NCBI GenBank assembly: GCA_001910725.1
Contig: MJGA01000059.1
Coordinates: 17,143-81,142 of the forward strand
Reading direction: 5' to 3'
Source of the DNA: Phanerodontia chrysosporium
Lineage: Eukaryota > Basidiomycota > Agaricomycetes > Polyporales > Phanerochaetaceae
Length of the DNA: 64,000 nucleotides
Shown one piece after another: positions 21,976-43,476 of the stretch. Each line of letters starts with the position of its first letter. Within the stretch, counting starts at the first letter, position 1. Position numbers and translations under genes: made by a program. The notes beneath the pieces were generated by a model. That model worked only from the letters and a program-made list of their open reading frames with translations, was not told the DNA's origin and did no database searches.

Positions 21976-22974
21976 ACAGGGCAGTGTCAGGAGAGCCGTG
22001 GTACGACTTACTACAGGCAATGGTCAAATATGTGTCCAGGAGTCTATCCAGGACCCAAATATAGCACGAATGCGAGTCAGCTTCACATTTAACGCCACTG
22101 TATGTCAGCAGCGAGCTAGCGTCATTGCACATGGTTGGATGTGTGGACCAACGCTTGGCGGGCGACGCGAGCGCCGATCGCGGTGTGGAGTATACCGGAT
22201 CCGCGGTACCAGGAGTCCGCTATGGCGCACACTCGGCGCCGGTGCACGCATGTCGCGCGTCGGGCTAACGACAGCCTGTCTCGGTGTCCGCCACCTTGTA
22301 CTCCTGCGCCGTCGCCACTCTCTCAAACCAATGACGATGCTGCCGGACTGAAACCCAAGTTAGGTCGCCCATGCATCTCTGGAGTTATCGACAGCGTGGC
22401 AAGCAGTGGTTCACCTCGTTTCGAGTCGCTGAACTCTGGAGAGCATCGGAAGACGACGGGACTTGAGTCCCACTGCCTCATCGCGTTTGCCGGCTCGGTG
22501 TAAGTGTTTTCTATGCCTTCTATTTGCTGAGATAACGATGCGTCCGACAGAAGCTCGGGGACTGCCACACGGTCAGTCCGAGCGTGAGCTCTTAGGCCAG
22601 AAACTCTCGCACGCCCGTGAGCCGGGCTCGGGACCCTTGTACGTCGCGCAGTTTCAGTTAGTTACGACTTGTGTAAAAGGTGAAAAGGCTCTCAAAGCCA
22701 ACCACGTCGCGTCGTCTCCGAGGCACATGAGATCGTCGCTGTTAGAATGGTCATCGGAAAGGTGATTCACGGCTCTCTTCCCCATGTGGGAGAGCGCATG
22801 AGTTACAATAGCTGTTCTACTCCATGTTCCTGCACTTTATTCTATCAGCGGATATTAATTCATTCACGGAAATGTATGTGCAGCCTCAACCTACCGTGTA
22901 ATAGCTAATATCATGTTGGCTAGCAACTAGGTCGGATCACTCATGGGCACTGCCGCATGAGATAACGTATCTGT
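21976..22974. other. Region without a supported gene
   Basis: About 1 kb past the transporter stop. Short open frames on both strands show no domain, splice continuity or counterpart at the other end of the inverted repeat. I see nothing to annotate. Confidence 0.5.
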
Positions 22975-23799
22975 CTATTTGACCACCATTTGGGTGGCCT
23001 GCCACCCATTGCACATGTCTCGTAGGGAAGAGTTGCCAGGATCTCTGGAGGCTACGTGCCATGCGTATCGGACTACGTAGCGGTGGTGCAAGCGTCCGGA
23101 CAGGATAGGGTCGATGACCAGCTCCAACTCGACCTTTGCCCAGTCTCTCGCAACCATCTCCATCCAGTCTTCGGGAGCGGCGTCCGCATGCAATGCGTGG
23201 AGCTGCTCAGCGAACGCCAGGACATCCTGCCCTCGCGCCTCGCAGAGCGTCCAGCGGATAATGCGGTAGCAACCGAGGAACTCGAGCTTGGGGGATGACA
23301 CTGCGCGCTGCTGGAAGAGCGGGAGTCGGCGTCCAGCGTTCTCGTCGAGATATGAAATGTTGCGGTCGGTCCAGAGCTCGGTCGGTGGTGCGAGGTGTGC
23401 TCCTGCGCGCACGACGACAGTCGAAAAGAGTGAGGAAAGGGCGGGAGGTTCGGCGCGGACTGATTCGACAGCATGTGTCGGTTGCATGCCTCTGTTGAAT
23501 ACGTAGTCCTGCTCGCCGGGGAATGCACTCTCAATGGTCTTTGTTCGATAGCGGACGCTCTTCTGATGTCGAATACGTTTCATGCGGTAAATATCGCTTT
23601 GTGTCGCGTTCCATGGACAGTGTTCCATCCCCGTATGTACATAGAAGCATCGCGCTGGCTCAGCTGCGGCTTGGGTGATCATAGAGTGGACAATTGCTAA
23701 CCGTCTGTGGGTCGCCTTGTGTCGGCGGGTTGTCTGTGAAGGCGCCAACACCATAAATCCACTGGTGGAGAGCATCTTGTAGGCCATTGAACCGCTCAA
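22975..23799 (-). CDS. Unknown protein
   Basis: A single open frame of up to 274 codons on the minus strand; the true start is unclear and may be an internal Met or lie across an unrecognised intron. The second half looks like a folded domain: ELWTDRNISYLDENAGRR, LPLFQQRAVSSPKLEFLGCYRII, a long amphipathic helix with AFAEQLHALHADAAPEDWMEM, and WAKVELELVIDP. The pattern of a short-named motif followed by FLGxYxxxR resembles uncharacterised basidiomycete-specific proteins, but I cannot name the family. No signal peptide or membrane helix. Its neighbours on both sides are gene-poor, so context does not help. Confidence 0.5.
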   Translation of the reverse strand: MSGSMAYKMLSTSGFMVLAPSQTTRRHKATHRRLAIVHSMITQAAAEPARCFYVHTGMEHCPWNATQSDIYRMKRIRHQKSVRYRTKTIESAFPGEQDYVFNRGMQPTHAVESVRAEPPALSSLFSTVVVRAGAHLAPPTELWTDRNISYLDENAGRRLPLFQQRAVSSPKLEFLGCYRIIRWTLCEARGQDVLAFAEQLHALHADAAPEDWMEMVARDWAKVELELVIDPILSGRLHHRYVVRYAWHVASRDPGNSSLRDMCNGWQATQMVVK

Positions 23800-26331
<2,532 letters not shown>

Positions 26332-26445
26332 TAGGTCTTACAGTCGCAGTCATCCCGCGTATATGCCTCTGAGCTCCTGCACAGCGTCTTCCACGATTCT
26401 ATCGCTATCTCTCCCGCTATGGAGGCCCAGGGCAAGTTCGGGTAA

Positions 26446-26754
<309 letters not shown>

Positions 26755-26774
26755 TAACATTGGGACTGTAGCTA

Positions 26775-26808
26775 CATCAGCAATTTCCTAGCGGCTCTTA
26801 CAGCGCCT
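26775..26808 (+). repeat. Left terminal inverted repeat of the insertion
   Basis: Starts CATCAGCAATTTCCTAG and continues with CTCTTACAGCGC. Against the right end it matches at most positions for about 34 bp, with scattered mismatches, then similarity fades. Confidence 0.85.
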
Positions 26809-28487
26809 TTGGCACTTTCACAGACGCGCAAGCATTCAGACGGCGTTCTTATTCAGTTATGTACCGCTTTCAAAGCACGGCTTTCAGCTGTCAGACAGCT
26901 CTACAGTGTGCATCAAACAGTGTAAAGTGGCCTACATTCTAGTTTCCCAGCATTAAGTACAGGCTCAAGTTCAGGTTCATCCAGGGGACGGATTGCACAT
27001 GAATGAAGTTAAGCAGTGTATATTAATGCAGATACGATACAGTGTTGGTATATCTACAGGGGAACTATCCTAACTTATCAGGGGTCCTCAAGCCATGTGC
27101 ACGGTGCTACCAGATGTGGAACCTCATAGGCAATGCATGCCAACATGTATGAGGATGCAGCCCTGGACGTCAGAGTGTCAGTTACGCAACCACATATGAT
27201 AGCATGCAACCAACTGCTGCTTGAACATGGACACGAGCATCGACACGCCCACGGCAGCGCATGCAAATGTACTGGGTATTCCTGCGTACTTGGGCACAAC
27301 GTTGATGCATTTGCCATACAACGAAGGGACAACGGCGGTGTCACGGCCCCGATGCACCCGGCACCATGGACAGCGAGGGGCAGCTCACATAGGTGATGCA
27401 TCTGGCCGGCATGCGAGGTGAATGGATCTTGCACGTTCGTCTTCACACATGTCGTTGCAATGGTTGTAGCGGAGGACAGAGGTGACGAGCGAGGGCAGCA
27501 ACAAACCAAGAATGCACACTCACCCTGTATGGACACCAGATCCTACGAGTGGTTTCCTGTGGCAGACGTGTGCAAGGTGGCGAAGCGCACAGAAGGACTT
27601 GCTGTCGTCCAGCACATCGGCGGGCGCGAAGCGCAAGCAGAACGAGGGAGCTGGCCCCCGGCCGGCTTGGAAAGGTCATATGGGTACGTTGGTTGGTATC
27701 GAAAAATATGACAACTCACCGGTGTTCCACCAGGCTCTTACGCCCTGTACACTCGTCTATTTCTCCCAGTAGTCATCTTGGTTCACGGTTTGTGCATGTC
27801 TGTTCATTCCGTGCCATCGTGTCCTTGAGTGGTCGGTCTTCTGGATTGCTCCAGTAAGTAAAGTCGTGTGATTCATAGCCTTCAAGACTGACCGAATGGA
27901 GAGGAGAGGTACTCGTGGGTCAACCCAGGAGCATAGGTGTCGACGAGAGGACAGGCAAGTCGAGAGTGTAAAGCGCCGGCTGGACTTGGCACGGGCGCGT
28001 TCAACGAGGTCGAACCGTGGGAATACTGAAGCTTGAAGGAGCTCCCTTCACCGAAACGCATGCAGGCAGTCTGCCACGATGCCCCATCCTCTTACCTGGC
28101 CCCTGTCGGTGGCATTGCTGTCGACATTCAAAAATGGAATTCGGTTTACACACAGTTGGCACGCATATCTTCAGGTTGCTCGGCGGAGGTGAGCACACCT
28201 CGGATGACAGCGTCGACGAGCACGCAGATGCAAGAAGCGGTGAGCTTTCGTGGAATTGTTAGCCCGCATGGTATATAATGTAAGGTATGGTATTTGTTTG
28301 TGAAAGATGAGGTGTAAATACGCAATTTATATGCGAAACAAAGGGGGTAGGGCTCAGAGGTTAGTGTCCATGCCTGTTTGTGCATGTCTGTACTTGATGA
28401 AATGCTTTTACTTGATGGTGACATCCTACTTGACGACGAAAGCCGCTCTTTGCGTCTTTGTGGCGCTTGTGACAGCAGCAAGTATGA

Positions 28488-28521
28488 AAGCGCTGCAAGA
28501 CGGTCTGGGATATTGCTGATG
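28488..28521 (-). repeat. Right terminal inverted repeat of the insertion
   Basis: Read inwards on the minus strand it starts CATCAGCAATATCCCAG and continues GTCTTGCAGCGC, the imperfect mirror of the left end. Confidence 0.85.
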
Positions 28522-29360
28522 TACCCAGCCAGCTCCAGATGGCCTTGTTCCCGAACCGTTCCGTAAGTGCATACTTCTAGACAGACGTCACCGTACTTTC
28601 GCTCACATCTGCACCCAGACACTGTCGATCAAATCATCAGCCGTGTCAATGATGCCGGACAGTTCGATGAGCTCGAGCTTGTATGGATGCTTTCGGCGTA
28701 AGTCTCGAGATTGTGTGTCAGTTCATCCTATCTGACTGCCTGGCAGGCACTCCGTCGCGGCAGTCAACGACGTCGATCCGACTGTCCAAGGTTTGCCCTT
28801 CGACTCGACGCCCGGAATCTTCGACTCCCAGTTCTTCGTCGAGACTCAGCTCCGTGGCACCGCGTTTCCCGGGTCTGGCGGCAACCAGGGTGAGGTCGAG
28901 TCGCCTCTTCCCGGCGAGTTCCGCATCCAGTCGGACCACACCATCGCCCGCGACTCGCGCACGGCGTGTGAATGGCAGTCCTTCGTCAACAACCAGTCGA
29001 AGCTCGTCTCTGACTTCCAGTTCATCTTCCTCGCCCTCACCCAGCTCGGCCAGGACCCGAACGCGATGACCGACTGCTCGGATGTTATCCCACAGTCGAA
29101 GCCCATCCCCGGCAACCTTCCGTTCTCGTTCTTCCCCGCAGGCAAGACCATAAACGATGTTGAGCAGGCGGTGCGTGATCTACATATTCGTAGGCGCGAT
29201 GATCCTGATCTTTGCCTCGCAGTGCGCGGAGACCCCATTCCCCACACTCACGACCCTCCCTGGACCCGAGACCTCCGTCCAGCGCATGTGAGTACACAAT
29301 CTAGGTTCAGCCCAGAAGCACGCACTGACAGCCTTTAGTCCGCCGCCCCCAGGTGCTTAA

Positions 29361-30794
29361 ACAAGAACAAGTCGAGAACGATAGTATCTTCACTGTATCG
29401 GTAGCTGATTCAGTCGTTATAAATGTGACCTCTTTCACCCTATACGCCTCTATTCTTCAGACTTCCATTCCCTTGTCTCCGTATGTATAGATTGCGGCCT
29501 TAACTCTCAACAGCTTACATCGCAACGATGACGATCTCGACTAACGGATCTGTCCCTACTCATCCACCCAATGACATAATCATCATCTCTGGCATGGGGG
29601 TGTTGGTGAATGGGTAAAATGAAAATGTGATCACAGACTCCTTCGCAACATTTATCCAATTATCAGAGCTGTCACTTCACAGTCAGCTTCCATGGCCACT
29701 CGGATGCAAGCGGTGCTCACCTTGAGTGTGCCCACAGAGCGACAGTCTTTGTCTGCATCACCTGCTGCACCACGGGCGAGCTGCGGTCCCATGAAAACGT
29801 GCGCACCTGCATCCGCGGCATGCTGCGCAGATTTGTGGCGAGACGCGGCGTAGTCATGTCGGGCACCTCACGGGCAGAGGTGGACATCGTGTACCACGTT
29901 TTGGAGCCTCTATATGTGCCATCGTATATCACGTCGGCGTTTGGGTCCGTGTGGACCGAAATCCCAAACCCTCGGATCGTCACCGATACACGTGCGATGT
30001 TCTCGAGCGGCCCTTCCGCCTTGATGGAAAGCATACTGACCCTTCGCATGCCGCCGCAGATGGAAGTTGAAATCGATCCCATTGCTACAACGACATCGTA
30101 GCAGTAGTTCGCCTGCAGCAGGATGCGGTCGACGAGCTCGCGAGGTAGACGGCGCTCTCCGAGGATGGTCTGCACCTCCACAATGTCTTCCATCACCGGT
30201 GTGTATGGTCCGCGTCGTCTGTAATCTCGCTTCTCTGCACAGCGCAGGCGTCAGAACTTATTGGCATATGCGTCGATGAGAGCCGGAGAAGGGGTGTCAT
30301 CAGCTTACTGTGATATTCCTGCACTTCTCCTGCAGCCCTACGTCCAAATCTGCGCAGCAGCACCTGGCGCAAGCCTCGGAAAGCCATGTAGGACTAGAGA
30401 GAGCGGGATGATGGTAGCGAGTGGAAAGGGTCGAGAATTGAGACAACTACTCGGCATATGTATTGAACGATATTAGGGTTTGCGTAGTACGCACGTGCTA
30501 ATTGTGATGTCTGGGAAGATAGCCATTCCCTGCCAGGTCATTCAATCGCCGCGTATGGCGGTGAGTATGTGCTGTGATAGCCAGGTGGCTCTTTGGGGGA
30601 ACAGCCCTCGCTGAACATGGGAAGGGGGTAGCATTCTGTCAACGTTGTCGCCAGAAAAGTCAAGTACTCATACATATCACTGTGGACAGTACGCTGATAT
30701 ACATGATAATACACTTCTACTGCAGAGGATGATGTACCGTCACGATCCAACCATGTGCCATTTCGACCTTGCAAGTCCTAGTCTCCGTGATGAT
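29361..30794. other. Spacer between convergent LiP genes
   Basis: About 1.4 kb between the stop codons of two convergent peroxidase genes. Open frames of up to 159 codons occur on the minus strand but have no recognisable domain and lie in 3'-flanking sequence; one of them (about 29717-30196) is moderately protein-like and cannot be excluded. Confidence 0.5.
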
Positions 30795-32346
<1,552 letters not shown>

Positions 32347-34104
32347 TGCCGCTTGATAGCTGACTGGGGACGATGGAGAGACTGGAAGTGTCTGAAGACT
32401 GTGAGGCTCGCGTCCCCCTTTTATACCGCGGTGGTAGCATGACAAGTACAGTCTTGGCGAGACGTCAGTGGTAGACGCGTTCGAGTCGCGCGCACACAAT
32501 CAGTAGCCGGAGAGCGAAAGCAACGCGCATGCCTAGACTGTGTGTAAGGGCTGCACTGAAGCGGACAGATCAACTACTCTTTTCCAAATGCGGACGTGAG
32601 CGTCGGAGCGCGAGAACCGCCCCGACGCCTCGACTGTACAAGGAAGCAGGCCGCCTGGAAGAAATCTACTGATGGCTGGGAGAGCGGGTCCGAGCCAAAG
32701 GGCTCGAGCTTGGCATTCCGGCAGCTCTTGGCGAGAGAGAGTGCTGCCAGCGCAGGGCGGACCAGTCCCATGCCGGAGATTAGTGCGGGCCGGGACGCTT
32801 GTCCCTGGCATGAACTGAAAAGTTCAGTCAATATCACAGACCGCTAGCAGATGTATACAGTTGCATATCACATACCGCTGTGAATCACCCTATTGTATGG
32901 TCCCGATCAGTAATGGACGATTTACCGTAGCGTAGGGCCAGCGATACGCGTCTCTTTATTCAGCTGTCCAAAATGATCCTGCTTAATCGATGTCAGTAGG
33001 GCAACATAGCAGCACACAAGCGCAAACTTGCATCGGGACCGCAACCCGCTTCTAACCGGTCAATACCGCGCGCTGCGTCCATGATAGAGGGCGAGGAAGC
33101 CTTTGGTACAGCTCTACAAGGCAAGACTCCACAAGTTCACCAGATAACCTTAGGGGTGCACCGCGCAACCCCGTCTGCCACACCAGAACAAAGAGAGAGA
33201 ATGTCAGTGACATACTGTGCTAATGATAGAACAGAAGCGTACTTGCCTAGCCTGCCGTTCTCTGCCGTCCATCTTGTCCGTGATGTTATTCCCACCCGAC
33301 GTCGGTCCGAGCGACTCGCTCTCACGCACTCCTGAGACGGTTTTCCATGTTATTTTTAGATGTGACCACGTTCTGCACTGACAGCGGTGATTCGCCTAGC
33401 TGCGCCACTGCGTGCGAGCACAAGTGGGGTGGCCTGGGACGTGCTGGGACTCGGTCGAGGGTTTTCTCTTGACAACCTGACACAGAGCCTCAGAGCTAGC
33501 AAATGTGGAATGAAACTCGCAGTGTTAGACGGAAACCATGCATCGTTACTCCATGGTATTGGGTCTGCACCAGTCCAAGCGAATCGGAAAGCCGTGCTTA
33601 CAGCACATATGAGCGATATGCGGGCCTGGCATTCCGCGGAGGAGACATGAGCAGAACATGATGCAATGACTCTGTGCTTGAAAATGCGCATCCTGGTCTG
33701 ACCAATGGAAGCGGGAGGATTCAAGTCAATGGGACATTCGCGCTTTCGCTGAGCATTGTGCAACTCACCGGCACTCTGTGATTATAACTCTTGCCACTTC
33801 ATATCAGCCGCCTAACAGAAAGGCATACTTACTTCGATGCACTTCACAAATGCTGTGAAATTGTACTGCGTCCTGAGTGTTCGAGAGTCCCAGCGTCGTT
33901 GAGGTCAACTTGTTCTCAGCCGACGAGCTTACGTAAGCCGAGTCGATCAATGTAAACAGCGCGCCAGAATTTTTGTCCACACTCTTTGCGAGGGAATCAA
34001 CAACAGGTAGCCGTCTTTGCGAACAGGCACTGTATTGTCGTGGTCCTATGGTGCAGGTTTTGCCAAGTTGGAAGGATTCACGGAGGAGGATAAAAAAATT
34101 AATA
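32347..34104. other. Region without a supported gene
   Basis: Upstream flank of the LiP gene and 1.7 kb towards the tRNA. The TATA box of the LiP gene is annotated separately. Short open frames overlap on both strands; none is recognisable. Confidence 0.5.
32419..32425 (-). promoter_or_regulatory. TATA box of the second LiP gene
   Basis: TATAAAA on the minus strand, 73 bp from the ATG at 32346, in line with the other LiP promoters in the window. Confidence 0.85.
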
Positions 34105-34176
34105 CTCCGATACGGGGAATCGAACCCCGAGCTATCGCGTGAAAGGCGATAATGTTATCCGTTACACCATATCGGA
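34105..34176 (-). tRNA. tRNA-Glu (anticodon UUC)
   Basis: A 72-nt cloverleaf on the minus strand beginning TCCGATATGG and ending TATCGGAG. The acceptor stem TCCGATA/TATCGGA pairs fully, the T-loop is GGGGTTCGATTCCCC, and the anticodon loop CTTTCAC places UUC at 34143-34141. There is no intron. Confidence 0.95.
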
Positions 34177-34336
34177 CTACTCGCAATACGCACTCAGTAA
34201 CTATAACGATTTGCACGTCTAGACGCGTCATGAATCTGGGGATTCGAGACTTTGGGACGCGCACCCTTTTGTCCTGATCCACTTTCATTTCTCGTTGCAC
34301 ATTCTCCCATAACACGCCCAACAAAACACAGACGAA

Positions 34337-35881
34337 ATGTCGGACAGCGGAAGTGGTCGCAGCACGCCTTCAGGCTGGAAGCGTCCGGCGAATACAGGTC
34401 CCAGGATAGGCCGGCTTGGCGATGCCACAGGTGCTGCGCCATCCTCGTCCAGGTATGCACAGTGGCCATCTCGGCTGCAGAGTGAAGTCTCGACTAAGTT
34501 TTCGCCTGCAGCGGCGGCGGGCGACGCATCGCTACCCTGCGCGATGTGGGGTCGGGCAGTGGCGGACCCTCGCTTGGCGGTTTCGGCGGGGGTAGACCTG
34601 ATGATGACGATGACGAGGAAGAGGAGGGTCAGGATCCCCAAACTTTCTTTGCAGGAGGTGGCGAGCGCAGGTATGTTATCCTGGACTAAGCTTTACCACC
34701 TGTACTTATCCCCCGTAGTGGCGTCTCTATCCAAGGACCGCCCGGACGGGGCCCTGTCCCTGGCGGCGATGTCGTAAGAGATCTACTGAGGCGTGCTGCA
34801 GAGTGAGTAACTGGAAGTTGGCTCTGGCTTCCATGCGTACTAAGTTTGGATACAACAGGGCCGGACCCCCGCCTGCGCCTTCACCTGGGCCGACTCGTTC
34901 GGTATTCTCGGGTGGCGGACATGTCCTCGGTGGAGAAGATGTAGAAACTAGATATGTCCCTGATCCACTTGCAGACCGTGCGTCTTCATTCTGCTCTCTT
35001 GACGAGCGCATCAACTCACGATTATGATTGCCTCGTGTTCTCCAACATATTCGCACCCATTCATTGGTCCATCTCTGGTCACATTTGGCTTTACACCTCT
35101 ACTTCGACCCGACGGTAACTCCCTCATCTTTGGAACATCTCGGTACAAAGCGCAAGACGAGGACGCTCCCACCGCAATACGCCGGATCACGTTTTGGCGG
35201 GAAGGCTTTAGTGTGGACCATGACGACACCACCGGCGAGCTTCGACGCTACGATGACCCCGCGAATGCACAGATTCTCCGCGAAATTAACGAAGGCCGCG
35301 CACCTCCGTCGATACTGAACATTTTGCCTGGTCAGCCGGTCGAGCTTCGCATCGCGAAGCGCACCCACGAAGACTACGTCGCTCCTACCTCTGGCGGTGG
35401 TATCCGTGCGTTCGCCGGTACGGGACATCGCCTCGGATCGCCAATCCCCGGCCAGCCGAGCACCTCCTCGGCAGGTGCATCGAGCATGCCTGGTGGCTTC
35501 CCGACAAGTGCAGGCGCCGGGTCTCCCTCGAGTGCGACGGGCACGGATCGAGAGAGCATGAACACTCTCTTCGAGGTCGATAACAGCCTGCCGACAACTC
35601 GGGTGCAGGTGCGCCTCGCGGACGGGTCTCGCCTTACCGCTCGCATGAACTTGACGCACCGCGTACGCGACCTCCGCGGGTTCGTCAACGCGTAAGTACC
35701 GTTACTTGATTGTAAGATTGTCAGTGTGCTTGACCTTCTCTGTAGCTCCTCTCCCGGTGCCGCCAGCCGACCATACACGCTCAACACAGCACACCCAGCG
35801 ATGAAGCCCCTTACCGACGAGGAAATGACGATTGAGCAAGCCGGGCTCGCTAACAGCGTCGTAGTCCAGCGATGGGTCTGA
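34337..35881 (+). CDS. SHP1: Cdc48/p97 cofactor of the p47/Shp1 family (SEP and UBX domains)
   Basis: A cofactor that tethers ubiquitinated cargo to the AAA-ATPase Cdc48/p97 in the cytosol and nucleus. Short 5' exons starting at 34337 encode MSDSGSGRSTPSGWKRP, a Gly- and Asp/Glu-rich stretch (DDDDDEEEEGQDPQTFFAGG) and a Pro-rich linker. The large exon from about 35100 to 35692 carries the SEP domain (ITFWREGFSVD, REINEGRAPPSIL) and opens the UBX domain (TTRVQVRLADGSRLTARMNLTHRVRDL); a final exon supplies SSPGAASRPYTLNTAHPAMK and ends VVQRWV-stop. An N-terminal UBA domain, present in many family members, is not seen. Exact positions of the first three introns are provisional. Confidence 0.88.
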
Positions 35882-39125
<3,244 letters not shown>

Positions 39126-39482
39126 GGAGCGCCTTCAATGGTAACAACGGCCTCGGTGTCAAATCGTCCACGGATATCGCTCTCTCGGATCGTGTGTCAC
39201 CTGTACAGTATGCATTCGGATGTGAAAATGTATACGCGTTGTTTCTACGAATTTGCGTCTCCCTCGCCGCGGAGTATCCGTTTGAGATTGCATGTGGCGC
39301 ATCAGTCCCCAAGCATTTGCCATCCTGAATACCTGGATATACAACCCTGGAACAACTATCCTGAAACGATACTCAAGACAACGAATATTCGGTTATGTAC
39401 TTCAGCCCGTTCCATACAAATTCTGCAGTCCCCTCCTCTTCATGTTCGATGCCCATGCTCCTCATTTCCGGGCCTTCTGCGA

Positions 39483-41165
<1,683 letters not shown>

Positions 41166-41626
41166 TCACGTTGAAAACTCTGTACCGATGTTGAAGACTA
41201 GCTGGGGTTTCACGAGATGAGGTTCCTGTGTGAGATGAAACCTGTATCGCGGAGTCCTGACCCAATTTCCGAGGGAACTCTTGCGAACTTCCCTGTTGCT
41301 CTCTTGAAGCATGCCGGCAGGACATTGCGCTTGGTGAGATAATCAGCCTCCAAACGAGCGCATCCACAAGGTCACGTACCTCGACAACTTCACCGACTCC
41401 GTCTAGAGGCGCATATATGAGGCTTCGTTGCCCTGAGTACCACACACTAGGACTCACCGATAGCGCGACTCGACTTTCCGATTGGCTATGGTGCAGCAAT
41501 TGCACACTACCGCGTCGAAATGTAACACGCAGAGGCGAGATAACATCCACAACGTTGGGCCCTACAAGCAGCAGGCTCGAGGGATGGGAAGTCCTCCCTG
41601 AGGCAGGCCCCAGAGTACGGGACCTA

Positions 41627-41650
41627 CGGCTTGCCTACGCAGGCAAGCCG
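41627..41650. repeat. Perfect inverted repeat, 10-bp arms, 4-nt loop
   Basis: CGGCTTGCCT, then ACGC, then AGGCAAGCCG. The hairpin has six or more G-C pairs. It lies in non-coding sequence and is not attached to a gene I can name. Confidence 0.85.
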
Positions 41651-43476
41651 AGAACGGCGTCGTTCACTTTTCCTATCTCCCTAGTCAGAATTTTGGCATA
41701 AGGGAGCGCAAAGTGCGGGCGCCGCCATACATACCAATGAGTTATGTTTTTGAAGCTAATTGTCGAGTCGTGCAATGCCGCAATCCTTGGTTGAACCTAG
41801 TTTGGAAAACAGCGGGGCGGAGCACTATCCCGATGGGATGTCTTCGCGGTCTCTACAAATGGTTGGCTGCGCTGCAACTGATAACAAAAGCTACACACGC
41901 ACCAGTCGGCGATACGCCTGCTGTTCCTTCCCCGTGTTGGCGACACCGCTCGGCATAAGGCTAGCCCTCCATCCCATGCTACCGCCACATCGCGGTAAAT
42001 CCGGTTGAGTTTCTGCGCGTCGCGATGATCAACAACTGGCGGGTGGTCGATTCTTGCTGTCGGACGTCTGAAACCACACGCGCAAGCATTCGCGGCCTGC
42101 TAGACACAGTGAACATCACAACGGGCAGTAGGCATGCGCAGAAAATGGCTATCTTGCTTGCCCACGCACCTGCTAAAACGAGCACACGAGCACGAAGCAC
42201 CAGTGATGCCAAGCCGTCCGCCAAGAGTGGGAGTCTCGTTCCGCAGTCCGCTGCCTTCTGGCCCGGTAGCGACGATGGTACAGGCTGAGGCTGGCCTCTG
42301 TCCGTGCGAACAACGCTGTCGATACATCTATCCGGGCAGCGCATTGTTCCGGTGAATGCATGCGCACGCCCACGGGAAAATCTTCCACGTCATGTAATAC
42401 GCAGTGCTTGGCAAACTTTTGTTCTCACTGACTTGTGACCGTGGGTTAGCGGAGTACGCATGGATTCGAGCATACGGAGGAGCGCTGGCTCGCGCATTCG
42501 TGGCTTCTAGCCATCTGCTGGGCTGTGGTGGTCTGTAAGTGGCGGTCAACACCGCTATTTCGCGGAAGACAAGGTCGCACAGAGCAGGTGACCTCTGTGA
42601 GCACCAAGTTGAGAGGTGATACTTGAGGCAACAGAACACACATCGCCTATTTTTGTTCATCAATAGCTGTCCCTTGGCAAATTCTTGATGTCTAGTGAGG
42701 CCGTCAAGCTACTTCAGGAACAGATGTAGAGGCTTTGTTCGTTTCAATTGGAACATGTACAAGCCGGACGCAGCACGCACCTGAGGCTCTTAGTCATTCA
42801 GTTTGTTATGAATTCATACTTTCAAAGCCTCGACGCCATGATTTGAGCGGATTCACCCATGAATGTGCCCTCCGGTCGGTGCCTTGCACGGCCATCATAC
42901 GGGAGCGTGGTGCAGCAATGACTGAATTTCCGAAGGGAGGCAACACATAATGGAAACAGATTGTGTCATTTTCTATGAAATCTAAGGACGTGGATAGTAG
43001 TGTCAGTAAATCACTAAGTTAAGCAGTACGCGGGGCCCCGGTATGGGAAAGATGCCAGCTCACCAAATGAGTTCGCCAAATACTCGCCTTTGTAGCGTGA
43101 CTCCAGGTATTTCGTAATATACGAGATAGTGGACTACCTATACATACTCATTGTAGTCATTTTCTATCTTCAGAACCTGAGGCGGGTCTCCGTGTGATGA
43201 TGGAAAAAAGTACAGGTACTGAGAGCGCCGGCTTCGTGGCGTTATCGGGGCACGTGATGAGCGCAGGAAGGAAATCACAAGCCAGCGGAAGAGATACAAT
43301 ATCCGAACATGAGGATGGTGTGCGGAGAGGTACGATAGTGATGCTTTGCATATGCTAGTCGTGCTAAGATTACAGTGCCAGGTATAATATCACAATTCAA
43401 CATACAACCAACCAACAGCAAGAAAGATCGTCACGATTCGTTTCCATCCAGATTGCTAGTACAGTCCTTAGGCGTG

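Larger units (their letters stand above)
26775..28521. mobile_element. Pce1: Pce1-like class II element, non-autonomous
   Basis: The element is 1747 bp and interrupts the LiP gene three bases past intron 4. Both ends begin CATCAGCAAT when read inwards, and it is flanked by TA on each side (26773-26774 and 28522-28523), while the intact genes indicate a single site at this point. A TA target duplication is the mark of the Tc1/mariner superfamily. The internal open frames are all under about 160 codons and none shows a DDE/D transposase motif, so mobility would depend on a transposase made elsewhere. Length, location next to the fourth intron and TA flanks match the described Pce1 element of P. 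chrysosporium. It is recognised from memory of that description, not from sequence comparison. Confidence 0.9.

Noticed and set aside
27078..27536. Minus-strand 152-codon frame inside the element as a transposase
   Set aside because: Cys/Ser/Leu-rich with no DDE/D or helix-turn-helix pattern; too short and not protein-like.
33137..33763. Short overlapping frames upstream of the tRNA as a gene
   Set aside because: No domain, no splice continuity and no conserved pattern; treated as intergenic.
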